Assembly (NCBI RefSeq): GCF_946886105.1 | Contig: NZ_CAMPHV010000014.1 | Coordinates: 1-64,000, forward strand | Length of the DNA: 64,000 bases | Direction: 5' to 3' | DNA from: an uncultured Pseudomonas sp. | GTDB taxonomy: Bacteria > Pseudomonadota > Gammaproteobacteria > Pseudomonadales > Pseudomonadaceae | Part shown: piece after piece, positions 23,953 to 33,007 of the stretch | How positions within the stretch are numbered: the stretch's first letter is position 1 | Layout of the letters: each line of letters opens with the position of its first letter | Program-made: the position numbers and the translations under genes | Notes under the pieces: generated by a model | What the model was told of the DNA's origin: nothing | Seen by the model: the letters and a program-made list of their open reading frames with translations, nothing else | The model's database searches: none

Positions 23953-24718
23953 GCCTTCTTCCTTCGTACTGGCGGCCCTGCTTCTCGGCAGCGGTCTGGC
24001 TCAGGCGCAACACAACGTCGATGACGACGGCTTCAAGCAACCGCTGGAGCATCTGCAATTCAACCCCGGTCTGGATCAGCGGGAGTTCGAGCGGTCGAGC
24101 CTGGACGCGCTGCAGGTTTATGACCCGCTGGAGTCCTGGAACCGCCGGGTCTATCACTTCAACTACCGCTTCGACGAATGGGTGTTCCTGCCGATCGTCG
24201 AGGGCTACCGCTACGTCACCCCGGATCTCCTGGAGAAGGGTGTCAGCAACTTTTTCAGCAACCTCGGCGACGTGCCCAACCTGTTCAACAGCCTGCTGCA
24301 GTTCAAAGGCAAACGTTCGCTGCAGACCACCGGGCGACTGCTGCTGAACACCACCGTCGGGGTCGCCGGGCTCTGGGATCCGGCGACGAAAATGGGGCTG
24401 GTCAAGCAAAGCGAGGACTTCGGACAAACCCTGGGGTTCTACGGCGCACCGGCAGGGCCTTATCTGATGCTGCCGTTGCTCGGCCCTTCCAACCTGCGCG
24501 ACACCGGCGGCCTGGTGGTGGATTTCAACGTGGAGTTTCACGCCAATCTACTCAACGTCGCCGAAGCCAGCCGTGCCCACCCGGAAATCGCTTTGCTGGA
24601 AGTGGTCGATCAACGCTCCACGGTGAACTTCCGCTACGGTCAGCTCAACTCGCCGTTCGAGTACGAGAAGCTGCGCTACTTCTACCACGAGTCGCGCAAG
24701 CTGCAGATCGCCGAATAA
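23945..24718 (+). CDS. mlaA: MlaA/VacJ outer-membrane lipid asymmetry protein
   Basis: A 257-residue MlaA with a signal peptide ending LAQA. There is no lipobox cysteine, so it is not a lipoprotein, unlike the E. coli protein. Family hallmarks are DPLESWNRRVYHFNYRFDEW, the NFFSNLGDVPNLFNSLLQ segment, and the DFGQTLGFYGAPAGPYLMLPLLGPSNLRD core. MlaA removes mislocalised phospholipids from the outer leaflet and passes them to MlaC. The mlaFEDCB genes are not in the window. Start is GTG at 23945 inside the preceding hydrolase gene; a terminator follows. Confidence 0.92.
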   Translation: MAKPSSFVLAALLLGSGLAQAQHNVDDDGFKQPLEHLQFNPGLDQREFERSSLDALQVYDPLESWNRRVYHFNYRFDEWVFLPIVEGYRYVTPDLLEKGVSNFFSNLGDVPNLFNSLLQFKGKRSLQTTGRLLLNTTVGVAGLWDPATKMGLVKQSEDFGQTLGFYGAPAGPYLMLPLLGPSNLRDTGGLVVDFNVEFHANLLNVAEASRAHPEIALLEVVDQRSTVNFRYGQLNSPFEYEKLRYFYHESRKLQIAE

Positions 24719-24736
24719 CCAACAGGCTTGACCGAG

Positions 24737-24773
24737 GGGCCGCACCTGGGTTTTAACCTGGTGCGGCCCTTTT
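24737..24773 (+). terminator. mlaA terminator
   Basis: A 10-bp stem GGGCCGCACC/GGTGCGGCCC followed by TTTT, between mlaA and the MerR gene. Confidence 0.88.
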
Positions 24774-24788
24774 ATTTGGAGACCTTCC

Positions 24789-25232
24789 ATGCGTGTTGCT
24801 CAACTGGCCAAAGCCGCCGAGGTCAGCGCCGAAACCGTACGCCACTACAGCGAACTCGGGCTGTTGCAGCCTTCGCGCGATCCCCACAACGGCTATCAGC
24901 TGTTCAGCCAAAACGATCTGCAACGCCTGCGCTTTATCGCCCGCGCGCGTCGTCTGGGCTTCAGCCTCAAGGATGTGCAAGCGATTCTCGCCCGCGCCGA
25001 CAGCGGCGCCGCGCCTTGTGCCGAGGTGCGCGATCTGATGCGCGAACGCCTGGCCGCGCTGCAAGCGCATATCGACGAATGCCAACGTCTGGCCCTGGTG
25101 ATGCACGATGCGCTCGAGGATTGGGCCGGCAAAGCCGAATGCGCGCCGGACGGCCAAGCGATCTGCCGCCTGATCGAGGATTTCGAATTACCCGGCGCAA
25201 GCCGCCCGGCCACGCCCTGCCCCGCGCATTGA
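24789..25232 (+). CDS. MerR family regulator, metal-sensor-like
   Basis: A 147-residue MerR protein. The N-terminal winged helix is VAQLAKAAEVSAETVRHYSELGLLQPSRDPHNGYQ, the coiled dimerisation helix runs to about residue 115, and the C-terminal loop is cysteine-bearing. Four cysteines (in APCAEV, DECQRL, KAECAPDG, AICRLI) plus a Cys-X2-His near the end (TPCPAH) resemble ZntR/CadR-type metal sensors. No metal exporter gene is adjacent, so the target is unknown. The ATG at 24789 follows GGAGA. The 25233-25506 region after it holds REP sequences only. Confidence 0.85.
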   Translation: MRVAQLAKAAEVSAETVRHYSELGLLQPSRDPHNGYQLFSQNDLQRLRFIARARRLGFSLKDVQAILARADSGAAPCAEVRDLMRERLAALQAHIDECQRLALVMHDALEDWAGKAECAPDGQAICRLIEDFELPGASRPATPCPAH

Positions 25233-25283
25233 AAGGCGGCGTGCAAAACCCTCGGATCATTCCAGGCTAGCGGAGCGCGCACC

Positions 25284-25444
25284 CGTAGCCCGGATAAGCC
25301 TAGGCGTAATCCGGGAATGATCCTGCGCCCGACGCCTTCCCCGGATTTCATCCGGGCTACAAAAGCAGACCGTCACCTGGATAAGCGTCAGCGCAATCCG
25401 GGAAAGTTCGTGTATGTGCCATTGCGCCCCGGATCATCCGGGCG
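25284..25444. repeat. REP cluster (four units)
   Basis: GTAGCCCGGATAAGCC...AATCCGGG (25285-25315), CCCCGGATTTCATCCGGGCTAC (approximately 25339-25360), a diverged unit at 25379-25402 and CCCCGGATCATCCGGG (25427-25442). Alternating orientations are typical of Pseudomonas REP/BIME clusters. Confidence 0.85.
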
Positions 25445-25506
25445 AGAAAACGCGCGTTGGTCGGGAGGACATGGCGCAGCCTTGTCCGCCCTACGACGCC
25501 TCGCGA

Positions 25507-25830
25507 CTACTGCGCGTAGCGTCGATACAGGCCCGGCGGTACGCCGCTGCTGTCGGTGGGGCGCCATGGGCCTTGCGGGCTGTTGGCCCAGCTCCAGCCG
25601 TTATTCCAGCGGTAATAGGTGCGCTCGCGGTAATACAGGTCGCGCGCACCGCCAACCACGTAGACGCCCAAACCAGCATCCCAATGACTCTCCGCGCCTG
25701 GCGGCGGCGCGTAACGCGGGTGGGATTTAGTGGTGGTGGGGGTCTGGATGATCGGCGCATTGCTGTGCACGGCACAACCGGACAGGCTCGACAAAGCGAC
25801 CGCCAGAGCAAGCGGTAACAAGCGTTTCAT
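25507..25830 (-). CDS. Small lipoprotein coupled to ccmI
   Basis: A 107-residue protein with a lipoprotein signal peptide (MKRLLPLALAVALSSLSGC, lipobox LSGC at 16-19). The mature part is tyrosine/tryptophan-rich (GLGVYVVGGARDLYYRERTYYRWNNGW). Start chosen at the ATG at 25830, which overlaps the ccmI stop codon by four bases, making it the last gene of the ccm operon. I do not recognise a function; similar short YXR-rich lipoproteins are known only as hypothetical. Location at the inner or outer membrane cannot be decided. Confidence 0.8.
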   Translation of the reverse strand: MKRLLPLALAVALSSLSGCAVHSNAPIIQTPTTTKSHPRYAPPPGAESHWDAGLGVYVVGGARDLYYRERTYYRWNNGWSWANSPQGPWRPTDSSGVPPGLYRRYAQ

Positions 25831-27032
25831 TGCCCTTGGCCCTCGGCAGTGTCGATGGTCAGTTGCTGCGGTTCGCTGGTGCTGCTGGCCAGCGGTTGGC
25901 TGCTGCCTATCCATTCGCCGGCCGTGGCGTTACCGCTGCGCGAGATACGCGCCAGCAGTTGCACCTGCTCGAAACCGGAAATCTTCAGCTGCGGCATCAT
26001 CGCGTCGCTGTCGGACAGGCTCACCTCGGCCGGCAGATCGGCCACGGTCAGGCGTTTCACCGCCAGCGGCATCGGCGGGCCGGATACCGCACGGGCGAAG
26101 ACGAATACCGCATCGCCAGGCTGCACTTTGCCTTTGAGCTCGTCGGCCAATGCGACTGTGACGGTCAAGGCCTGCGCCGGAGCCGCTGCCGGGGCGTCAG
26201 CCGCCTGCGGATTGAGGCGCTTGCGGGCTTGCTCGATGCCGCCTTGAATGGCCGCGCGCGACGGGTCTTGCGCCGGCAGCGCCGCGACCAGTTGTTCCCA
26301 GTAGTCGATGGCCTGCTGAAAACGCTGTTCTTCGTAGGCCGCGATACCGAGCAGGCCCAGGCTGGTGACTTCCGCCGGATCGGCGCGCAAGGCCTCATCG
26401 GTCAGCGCTTGCAGTTGCTCGGTCCATTGCCGCTCGCCGGCGAAGTACAGCGCCTGCGCCCATTGGCCCAGCAACTCGGGCGCCCGTTCGCTCAGGCTCA
26501 CCGCGCGCTCGAAGGCTGCGGCGGCATCGCCGGCGCGCTCCTGAGCCATATAAGTACGACCGAGGAAATACCAGGCCTCGGCCGAGTCGGGCTCGCTTTT
26601 TACCTGAGCCTCCAGGCGCGCGGTCATTTCTTCGATGGTTTTTGGCTGCTCGGCGAAGGTACGCGCCCGCTCGACATCGTCGATGGCGCCCCAGTGCAAA
26701 TACAGGCCATAAGCCAATAGCGGCATCAACAAGGCGGCGGTCAGCGGCACCTTGCTGCCGAGCACACGCTGGCGCGGTTGGCCCTGGGCACCTTCGGTAT
26801 CGGCCAGCAGCTCGCGGGCCGCCTCGTCGCGCCCGGCTTGCAATTGACTGTCATCGAGCGCGCCAGCGGCATGCTGGCTTTGCAGCTCCTGCAGGCGCTC
26901 CTGATACAGGCTCACATTGAGCGCGGTGCGGTCTTCTTCCGCTTGCGCTTTGCGCCCACGCACCACGGGAAGCAGCAGAAAAGCCAAGGCAGCCAGCAAC
27001 AGCAGGCCGGCGCACAACCAAAATTCGATCAT
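25827..27032 (-). CDS. ccmI: Cytochrome c maturation protein CcmI
   Basis: A 401-residue protein. Two N-terminal membrane helices (residues 3-22 and about 95-115) flank a cytoplasmic loop. The periplasmic TPR part is SEPDSAEAWYFLGRTYMAQERAGDAAAAFERAVSL and following, and the C-terminal domain has VFVFARAVSGPPMPLAVKRL. CcmI chaperones apocytochrome c and hands it to the CcmFH haem lyase. The ATG at 27032 overlaps the ccmH stop by one base. Length and layout are standard for pseudomonads. Confidence 0.95.
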   Translation of the reverse strand: MIEFWLCAGLLLLAALAFLLLPVVRGRKAQAEEDRTALNVSLYQERLQELQSQHAAGALDDSQLQAGRDEAARELLADTEGAQGQPRQRVLGSKVPLTAALLMPLLAYGLYLHWGAIDDVERARTFAEQPKTIEEMTARLEAQVKSEPDSAEAWYFLGRTYMAQERAGDAAAAFERAVSLSERAPELLGQWAQALYFAGERQWTEQLQALTDEALRADPAEVTSLGLLGIAAYEEQRFQQAIDYWEQLVAALPAQDPSRAAIQGGIEQARKRLNPQAADAPAAAPAQALTVTVALADELKGKVQPGDAVFVFARAVSGPPMPLAVKRLTVADLPAEVSLSDSDAMMPQLKISGFEQVQLLARISRSGNATAGEWIGSSQPLASSTSEPQQLTIDTAEGQGQ

Positions 27033-27544
27033 CAGTCTTTGTTATCCACAGGCGGTTGATTGGCGGGCTGTTGGTTGGCCGGCTGTTGATTAAGCAGTGC
27101 AGCCAGACGTTGCTGTTCGTCGGTAGACAGGCCCTCGGGAGCGGCGCTGCGCTTGCCGCGCCGGCGCAGCACTATGACCCCGAGCAGGACGAAACCGCCG
27201 ATCAGCAGCCCCGCCGGGCCGTACCACAACAACAGAGTGCGCGCCGTCACCGGCGGCTTGTAGAGCACGAAATCGCCGTAGCGGCTGACCAGAAACTCGA
27301 TGATCTGCTCGTTGCTCTTGCCCTCCTCCAGCATGCGGAAAATCTGCGCGCGCAGGTCCATGGCGATGGGCGCATCGGAATCGGCAATATTCTGGTTCTG
27401 ACACTTGGGGCAGCGCAGCTCTTCGACCAGGGTGCGATAACGCTCGCGCTCGGCATCGCTGGCGAACTCGTAGGTATCGATGGCGGCCTGGGCGCTGCCG
27501 AGCAGTGCCAAGCCCAGTACGGCGGCCCCGAGCCAGCGCTTCAT
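27032..27544 (-). CDS. ccmH: Cytochrome c maturation protein CcmH
   Basis: A 170-residue protein with a signal peptide (MKRWLGAAVLGLALLGSAQA). The redox-active motif LRCPKCQNQ (C45, C48) reduces the apocytochrome haem-binding cysteines, and one membrane helix lies at about 105-127. The short C-terminal tail includes a duplicated NQQPA unit, probably disordered. It overlaps ccmG by 4 bp. It functions with CcmF and CcmI as the haem lyase. Confidence 0.95.
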   Translation of the reverse strand: MKRWLGAAVLGLALLGSAQAAIDTYEFASDAERERYRTLVEELRCPKCQNQNIADSDAPIAMDLRAQIFRMLEEGKSNEQIIEFLVSRYGDFVLYKPPVTARTLLLWYGPAGLLIGGFVLLGVIVLRRRGKRSAAPEGLSTDEQQRLAALLNQQPANQQPANQPPVDNKD

Positions 27545-28077
27545 TGCGCCACCTCATCGACCATCTCCTGATAAAGCGGCGCCAGCTGCTCGCGCCACAC
27601 CCGCTCCTCGATCACCCCGACGTACTTGTGGCGGATGATGCCGTCCTTGTCGACCAGAAAGGTCTCGGGCGCGCCATACACACCGAGGTCCAAACCGAGG
27701 GTGCCGCGCGCGTCGTTGATATTGAGCTGATAGGGATTGTGCAGCTCCACCAGCCATTTGCGCGCCGCGGCGTTGTCGTCCTTGTAATTGACGCCATGGA
27801 TGGTCACCCCCATTTCCGCCAGCTTGTTCAGCACCGGGTGCTCGGCGCGACAGGCCACGCACCAGGTCGCCCAGACATTGACCAGCGCGGGTTTGCCCTT
27901 GAAGTCGGCGACGCTGAGGGCTTTATCGCCCTGCACCGCCGGCAGGGAAAACGCCGGGAAGGGTTTGCCGATCAGCGCAGAGGGCAGCTCGGTCGGGTCG
28001 AGAAACAAGCCTCGGTAGAGAAACACCGCCACGCCGAGAAAGATCGCCAACGGCAACAGCAGAATCAGACGTTTCAT
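27541..28077 (-). CDS. ccmG: Thiol:disulfide interchange protein CcmG/DsbE
   Basis: A 178-residue membrane-anchored periplasmic thioredoxin. The anchor helix is LILLLPLAIFLGVAVFLY (4-21) and the active site is WCVAC (C73, C76), followed by the cis-proline loop GAPETF. It passes reductant to CcmH or apocytochrome c. The motif differs from the common WCxxC variants only in the middle residues. Overlaps ccmF and ccmH by 4 bp each. Confidence 0.95.
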   Translation of the reverse strand: MKRLILLLPLAIFLGVAVFLYRGLFLDPTELPSALIGKPFPAFSLPAVQGDKALSVADFKGKPALVNVWATWCVACRAEHPVLNKLAEMGVTIHGVNYKDDNAAARKWLVELHNPYQLNINDARGTLGLDLGVYGAPETFLVDKDGIIRHKYVGVIEERVWREQLAPLYQEMVDEVAQ

Positions 28078-30047
28078 GCTTGCGCTCCCGCCATGCCCAG
28101 CGCTTCACGAACGCGGGTTTTGACTTTCATCCGGTAGCGTTTATCGGAGGCCGAGAGCACGCCGCCCAGGCCCATCAACAACGCACCGAACCAGATCCAA
28201 CGGACGAAGGGTTTGATATGCACGCGCACCGCCCAGGCGCCGTTTTCCAGCGGCTCGCCGAGGGCGACGAAGAGGTCGCGGGTGATACCGGCATCGATGC
28301 CCGCTTCGGTCATCACCGATTGCTGCACGGTGTAGAAGCGTTTCTCCGGATGCAGCACGGCGATCTGCTCGCCGTCTTCGAGAATGCGCACAGTGCCTTT
28401 GTCCGAGGTGAAGTTCGGCCCCTCGTAGTGCTGCGCGCCATCGAAGACGAACCGGTAACCGCCCATCTCCACCGAGTCGCCGGGCGCCATGCGCATGTCG
28501 CGCTCGAAGCTGCCGGTGCTGGTGAGAATCACCCCCAGGGCGCATACCGCCAGGCCCAGGTGCGCGGTCTGCATGCCCCAGTAGCTGCGGGTCAGACCGG
28601 CCATGCCTTTGAGCAGGCCCTTGTGTCGGGTCTTGTCGAACAAATCGCGCAGGCCGGCCAACACCACCCAGGCGGCGAGCAGGCAGGCACCCAACACAGC
28701 CCAACTGAAGTCGCCGATCAGGAAGGTCGCCGCCAGCGCCAGCAGCGCACTGGCGATCAGTACCGGGGCGAGCATGCCCAGCAGCCACTGCAACGGCGTG
28801 TCCTTCCAGCGCACCAGAACGCCGATCGCCAACATCGCCATCAGCAAGCCCATCAGCGGCACGAACAGCGCGTTGAAATACGGCGGGCCGACCGACAGCT
28901 TGGCCCCGGTCATGGCATCCAGCACCAGCGGATACAGAGTGCCGAGCAGGATCATCGACGCCGCCACCACCAAGATCAGGTTATTCACCAGCAGCAGGGT
29001 TTCCCGCGACCAGAGGGCGAAGCCGACCTGACTCTTGACCACCGGCGCGCGGACCGCGAACAGGGTCAGCGAACCGCCGACCACCAGTAGCAGGAACGCC
29101 AGGATGAACACGCCGCGCTCCGGGTCGCTGGCGAAGGCGTGCACCGAGGTCAGCACCCCGGAACGGACCAGGAAGGTGCCAAGCAAACTCAGGGAAAACG
29201 CGGCGATCGCCAGCAATACCGTCCAGCTCTTGAATACGCCGCGCTTTTCGGTCACGGCCAGGGAATGGATCAGCGCGGTGCCGACCAGCCAGGGCATGAA
29301 GGAGGCGTTCTCCACCGGGTCCCAGAACCACCAGCCGCCCCAGCCCAGCTCGTAATAGGCCCACCAGGAGCCCAGGGCGATACCCACGCCGAGAAACGCC
29401 CAGGCGACTATGGTCCAGGGCCGCGACCAGCGCGCCCAGGCGGCGTCCAGCTTGCCGCCGAGCAGCGCGGCGATGGCGAAGGCGAAGGCCACGGAGAAGC
29501 CGACATAGCCCATATAGAGCATTGGCGGGTGGATGATCAGGCCGAAATCCTGCAACAGCGGGTTCAGATCGCGGCCATCGACCGGAGTATTGAACAGCAG
29601 GCGCTCGAAGGGGTTGGAGGTGATGATCAAAAACAGCAGAAAGCCGATGCTGATAATGCCCATCACGCCCAGAACGCGGGCGAGCATTTCTTCCGGCAAC
29701 TGCCGCGAGCAGATCGACACGGCAAAGGTCCAGCCGGCCAGGATCAGGCCCCAGAGCAGCAGCGAACCTTCGTGGGCGCCCCACACGGCGCTGAATTTGT
29801 AATACCAGGGCAAAGCGGTATTGGAGTTCTGCGCGACATAGGCGACGCTGAAGTCGTCGACCATAAAGGCGTAGGTCAGGCAGATAAAGGCGAACGCCAT
29901 AAAGCTGAACTGCCCCCAGGCCGCCGGCTGCGCCAGGCTCATCCACTGGCGATCGCCGCGCCAGGCGCCGATCAGCGGCAGGGTGGCCTGTACCAGCGCC
30001 ATGCACAGGGCCAGGATCATCGCCAGATGGCCGAGCTCGGGGATCAT
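28074..30047 (-). CDS. ccmF: Haem lyase subunit CcmF
   Basis: A 657-residue polytopic membrane protein with about 15 hydrophobic helices. The WWD signature region is [20 protein letters not shown] at about 230-249. Conserved histidines lie around [11 protein letters not shown] and [15 protein letters not shown]. It ligates haem from holo-CcmE to the reduced apocytochrome. The large periplasmic domain precedes the last helix. Normal length. Overlaps ccmE and ccmG. Confidence 0.96.
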   Translation of the reverse strand: MIPELGHLAMILALCMALVQATLPLIGAWRGDRQWMSLAQPAAWGQFSFMAFAFICLTYAFMVDDFSVAYVAQNSNTALPWYYKFSAVWGAHEGSLLLWGLILAGWTFAVSICSRQLPEEMLARVLGVMGIISIGFLLFLIITSNPFERLLFNTPVDGRDLNPLLQDFGLIIHPPMLYMGYVGFSVAFAFAIAALLGGKLDAAWARWSRPWTIVAWAFLGVGIALGSWWAYYELGWGGWWFWDPVENASFMPWLVGTALIHSLAVTEKRGVFKSWTVLLAIAAFSLSLLGTFLVRSGVLTSVHAFASDPERGVFILAFLLLVVGGSLTLFAVRAPVVKSQVGFALWSRETLLLVNNLILVVAASMILLGTLYPLVLDAMTGAKLSVGPPYFNALFVPLMGLLMAMLAIGVLVRWKDTPLQWLLGMLAPVLIASALLALAATFLIGDFSWAVLGACLLAAWVVLAGLRDLFDKTRHKGLLKGMAGLTRSYWGMQTAHLGLAVCALGVILTSTGSFERDMRMAPGDSVEMGGYRFVFDGAQHYEGPNFTSDKGTVRILEDGEQIAVLHPEKRFYTVQQSVMTEAGIDAGITRDLFVALGEPLENGAWAVRVHIKPFVRWIWFGALLMGLGGVLSASDKRYRMKVKTRVREALGMAGAQA

Positions 30048-30520
30048 TGCGCGCTTCCTGTAGTGGATTGGGTGGCGGCGTCATGCTGTTGCTTCATGCC
30101 GCTTTGCTCCAGGGCCTGCATGACTTCCGGCGGCATGTAGTTCTCGTCGTGCTTGGCCAGCACTTCATCGGCGATCAGCGTGCCGCTGCCGTCGAGCTTG
30201 CCCATGGCGACGATGCCCTGGCCTTCGCGGAACAGGTCCGGGAGGATGCCGCTATAACGCACGGTCACGCTTTTCGCCCCGTCGGTGACCACGAAATCGG
30301 TTTCCAGGGAGTCGCTGGAACGCTTCACCGAACCCTTCTCGACCAGGCCGCCGGCGCGGATGCGCGTGTCCTGCGGCGCTTCGCCATTGGCGATCTGGGT
30401 CGGCGAATAGAACAGATTGATGTTCTGCTGCAGCGCGCTGAGGGCCAGGGCAACGGCAATGCCGACCCCGGCAAGGATCGCCAGAACGATATACAGACGC
30501 TTCTTGCGCACAGGGTTCAC
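30044..30520 (-). CDS. ccmE: Haem chaperone CcmE
   Basis: A 158-residue protein. The N-terminal anchor helix is [21 protein letters not shown] (9-29), then an OB-fold beta domain. The covalent haem ligand is H124 in [10 protein letters not shown], with Y128 completing the HxxxY motif. The GTG start at 30520 overlaps the ccmD stop (GTGA); an open frame upstream of it is not CcmE-like. The C-terminal tail is glutamine/threonine-rich. Confidence 0.95.
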   Translation of the reverse strand: MNPVRKKRLYIVLAILAGVGIAVALALSALQQNINLFYSPTQIANGEAPQDTRIRAGGLVEKGSVKRSSDSLETDFVVTDGAKSVTVRYSGILPDLFREGQGIVAMGKLDGSGTLIADEVLAKHDENYMPPEVMQALEQSGMKQQHDAATQSTTGSAQ

Positions 30521-30693
30521 TTCGACTCCTCCCGGCGCAAACGGCGCGCCTCGTCTTGCAGGTAACGGCGGCGCGCCAGGATCGGCAACGCCAGATTCAG
30601 CCCGAGCACCGCCAGGCTGATGGCGTAGCACGACCAGACATAGGGGCCGTGATTGCCCATGGCGATAAACTCGCTAAAGCTGGCAAAACTCAT
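30517..30693 (-). CDS. ccmD: Haem exporter protein CcmD
   Basis: A 58-residue protein with one membrane helix ([21 protein letters not shown]) and a basic C-terminal tail ([19 protein letters not shown]). It has the standard CcmD architecture and position between ccmC and ccmE. It aids release of holo-CcmE from the CcmABC complex. Start ATG at 30693 overlaps the ccmC stop; a longer open frame in the same phase is only the shadow of ccmC. Confidence 0.93.
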   Translation of the reverse strand: MSFASFSEFIAMGNHGPYVWSCYAISLAVLGLNLALPILARRRYLQDEARRLRREESK

Positions 30694-31457
30694 AACGGCT
30701 TCTCCACCAAGGCTTGGATCTCGGCTTTGGCCCAACTGCTGCGCGCCTCGCGCTTGAGCACTTCGAGGCGCATGCGCAGCAACAGCACGGTGGCGAAGAA
30801 GCAGTAGAAGCCCAGGACCATCAGCAGCAACGGCATCCACATTTCGAACGGCATGGCCGGTTTGGACACCACACTGAACGTCGCCGGTTGATGCAGGGTG
30901 TTCCACCACTCCACCGAATATTTGATGATCGGAATGTTCACCACCCCGACCATGGCCAGCACCGCACAGGCCTTGGCGGCACTGTCGCGGTTGCTGATCG
31001 CCTGGCCCAGGGCGATCACCCCGAAATACAGGAACAACAGAATCAACATCGCGGTCAGCCGCGCATCCCAGACCCAGTAGGTGCCCCAGGTCGGCTTGCC
31101 CCAGATAGCGCCGGTGATCAAGGCGATCACCGTCATCCAGGCGCCGATGGGCGCGGCTTGCTGCAGGGCGACGTCGGCGAGTTTCATCTTCCACACCAGG
31201 CCGACGATGCCGGCCGCCGCCAGCATCACGTAAATCGACTGGGCCAGGAACGCCGCCGGCACATGGATGTAGATGATGCGGAAGCTGTTGCCCTGCTGGT
31301 AATCCGGCGGCGCGAACGCCAGGCCCCAGACCAGACCGACGGCCAACAACACGGCCGCAGCAATGGCCAACCATGGCAGCCAGCGACCACTGATTTCATA
31401 GAACCATTTGGGCGAGCCCAGTTTGTGAAACCACGTCCAATTCATCGACTTACTCAT
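30690..31457 (-). CDS. ccmC: Haem transporter/handling protein CcmC
   Basis: A 255-residue protein with six membrane helices. The WWD-type motif is [23 protein letters not shown] at about 123-145, with conserved histidines in [11 protein letters not shown] and near [13 protein letters not shown]. It presents haem to CcmE. Two in-frame starts exist (31457 and 31445, [10 protein letters not shown]); the first is used here. An 83-bp gap separates it from ccmB. Confidence 0.95.
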   Translation of the reverse strand: MSKSMNWTWFHKLGSPKWFYEISGRWLPWLAIAAAVLLAVGLVWGLAFAPPDYQQGNSFRIIYIHVPAAFLAQSIYVMLAAAGIVGLVWKMKLADVALQQAAPIGAWMTVIALITGAIWGKPTWGTYWVWDARLTAMLILLFLYFGVIALGQAISNRDSAAKACAVLAMVGVVNIPIIKYSVEWWNTLHQPATFSVVSKPAMPFEMWMPLLLMVLGFYCFFATVLLLRMRLEVLKREARSSWAKAEIQALVEKPL

Positions 31458-31540
31458 CAGTCAGCGGGGCAGTGGCGAAATCGCCATAGCCACGGGTGCA
31501 ATTCGGGGGCCAGCTGGCCTGACCGCCCTCAGTGAAACGG

Positions 31541-32212
31541 TCATTCGCCGACGCTGATCTTCAGGCCGGCGGCGATGGCAAGCGGCGTCAAGCTCACCGC
31601 CAAGGCAGTGAGGCTCGCCAGCCAGAGCAGATGACCGAGCGCCGGCAGCCCTTGCAGGCTCGCCTGCAAAGCCCCGCTGCCGAGAATCAGCACCGGGATA
31701 TACAGCGGCAAGATCAGCAATGCCAACAGCAAACCGCCTCGCTTGAGCCCCACCGTCAGCGCCGCACCGACCGCGCCGAGCAGGCTCAGCACCGGCGTAC
31801 CCAGCAGCAGCGACAACAACAATACCGGCAGGCAACGTCCCGGCAAGCCCAACATCAACGCCAGCAGAGGCGCCAAAAGCACCAATGCCAGCCCGGAAAA
31901 CAGCCAGTGTGCCAGCACCTTGGCCAATACCAGAAGCGCCAGGGGGTGCGGCGAAAGGACCCACTGCTCCAACGAGCCGTCCTCGAAATCGCTGCGGAAC
32001 AAACCATCCAGCGAGAGCAATACCGCCAGCAGCGCCGCCACCCAGATCAAGCCGGGCGACAGGCTCTTCAACAATTCGGTCTGCGGCCCCACGGCCAGCG
32101 GGAACAGCGCGATGACGATGGCGAAGAACACCAGCGGGTTGGCCAGCTCGGCCGGCCGGCGGAACAACAAGCGCGCTTCGCGAGCCAGCAGCAGGGTAAA
32201 TACATTGCTCAT
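31541..32212 (-). CDS. ccmB: Haem exporter membrane subunit CcmB
   Basis: A 223-residue protein with six predicted helices. The family N-terminus is [24 protein letters not shown], with the conserved [20 protein letters not shown] cytoplasmic loop that contacts CcmA. It is the permease of the CcmAB ATPase that powers release of holo-CcmE. Overlaps ccmA by 4 bp. Confidence 0.95.
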   Translation of the reverse strand: MSNVFTLLLAREARLLFRRPAELANPLVFFAIVIALFPLAVGPQTELLKSLSPGLIWVAALLAVLLSLDGLFRSDFEDGSLEQWVLSPHPLALLVLAKVLAHWLFSGLALVLLAPLLALMLGLPGRCLPVLLLSLLLGTPVLSLLGAVGAALTVGLKRGGLLLALLILPLYIPVLILGSGALQASLQGLPALGHLLWLASLTALAVSLTPLAIAAGLKISVGE

Positions 32213-32844
32213 GAACGGTGCTGCCCCAGATCAAGTTCGCGATAACCGGCAGGCTTGACCGTCAGCGTGTGATGGGTGGTGAGCACCACCAGGCCGCCCT
32301 GCTGGCAATGCCGGGCCAGGTGATCTTCCAACTGGGCCACCGCATGCTTGTCGAGTGCGGTGAAGGGTTCGTCGAGTACCCACAACGGCGGGCCGTCCAG
32401 GTACAGACGCGCCAGCGCCACGCGCCGCTGTTGCCCGGCGGACAGGGTATGACAGGGCACATCCTCGAAACCGCGCAGGCCGACCGCTTCCAGCGCCTGC
32501 CAGATCGCCGCGCGCTCGGCCGGGTGATGCAAGGCGCAGAGCCAGGCGAGGTTTTCCTCGGCGGTGAGCAAACCCTTGATCCCGGCGGCGTGGCCGATCC
32601 AGAGTAGATTGCGCGCCAACTCGGCGCGCTGCGCAGCCAACAGCTGACCATGCAAACGGATTTCACCGGCGGTCGGTTGCATCAAACCGACCAATAAACG
32701 CAGCAAGCTGGTCTTGCCGCTGCCGTTGGGCCCCGAGACTTGGAGCATCTCGCCGGGAACCAAGCGCAACTCCAGGTTCTCGAAGAGCATGCGCCAGTCC
32801 CGCTCACAGGCGAGCGCCACGGTTTCGAGCAGGGGACTGGTCAA
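32209..32844 (-). CDS. ccmA: Haem exporter ATPase CcmA
   Basis: An ABC ATPase of about 211 residues. Walker A is GPNGSGKTS (38-46), the Q-loop region is [17 protein letters not shown], the signature is LSAGQQRR, Walker B is LWVLDEP and the switch is TTHH. Start is uncertain. The TTG at 32844 gives [17 protein letters not shown], which matches the usual pseudomonad N-terminus, and has AGGTG upstream. An in-frame GTG at 32868 would add eight residues. It heads the operon ccmABCDEFGHI. Confidence 0.93.
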   Translation of the reverse strand: MTSPLLETVALACERDWRMLFENLELRLVPGEMLQVSGPNGSGKTSLLRLLVGLMQPTAGEIRLHGQLLAAQRAELARNLLWIGHAAGIKGLLTAEENLAWLCALHHPAERAAIWQALEAVGLRGFEDVPCHTLSAGQQRRVALARLYLDGPPLWVLDEPFTALDKHAVAQLEDHLARHCQQGGLVVLTTHHTLTVKPAGYRELDLGQHRS

Positions 32845-32947
32845 GGCATGGACACCTAAAATGGACACCTGATGCGGTTCAAGTCGACGGCGTCCCGGCC
32901 GCTATACTGACGCCAATTGAATGCGCAGCCGACCCGGACGGGGGGCG

Positions 32948-32953
32948 ATTATA
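32948..32953 (-). promoter_or_regulatory. Candidate -10 box of the ccm operon
   Basis: TATAAT on the minus strand about 100 bp upstream of the ccmA start, in the 139- to 163-bp divergent gap to the FliK-like gene. No strong -35 hexamer is evident at 17 bp. Confidence 0.4.
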
Positions 32954-33007
32954 CATGCCATGCCCCTTCACCCGCAGTGGGCATTTTCGACAGGTTGTAA
33001 CCCGCCC

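Noticed and set aside
25284..25444. CRISPR-like array
   Set aside because: The repeated units are imperfect alternating palindromes with CCGGAT cores and irregular spacing, which is a REP cluster, not direct repeats with uniform spacers.
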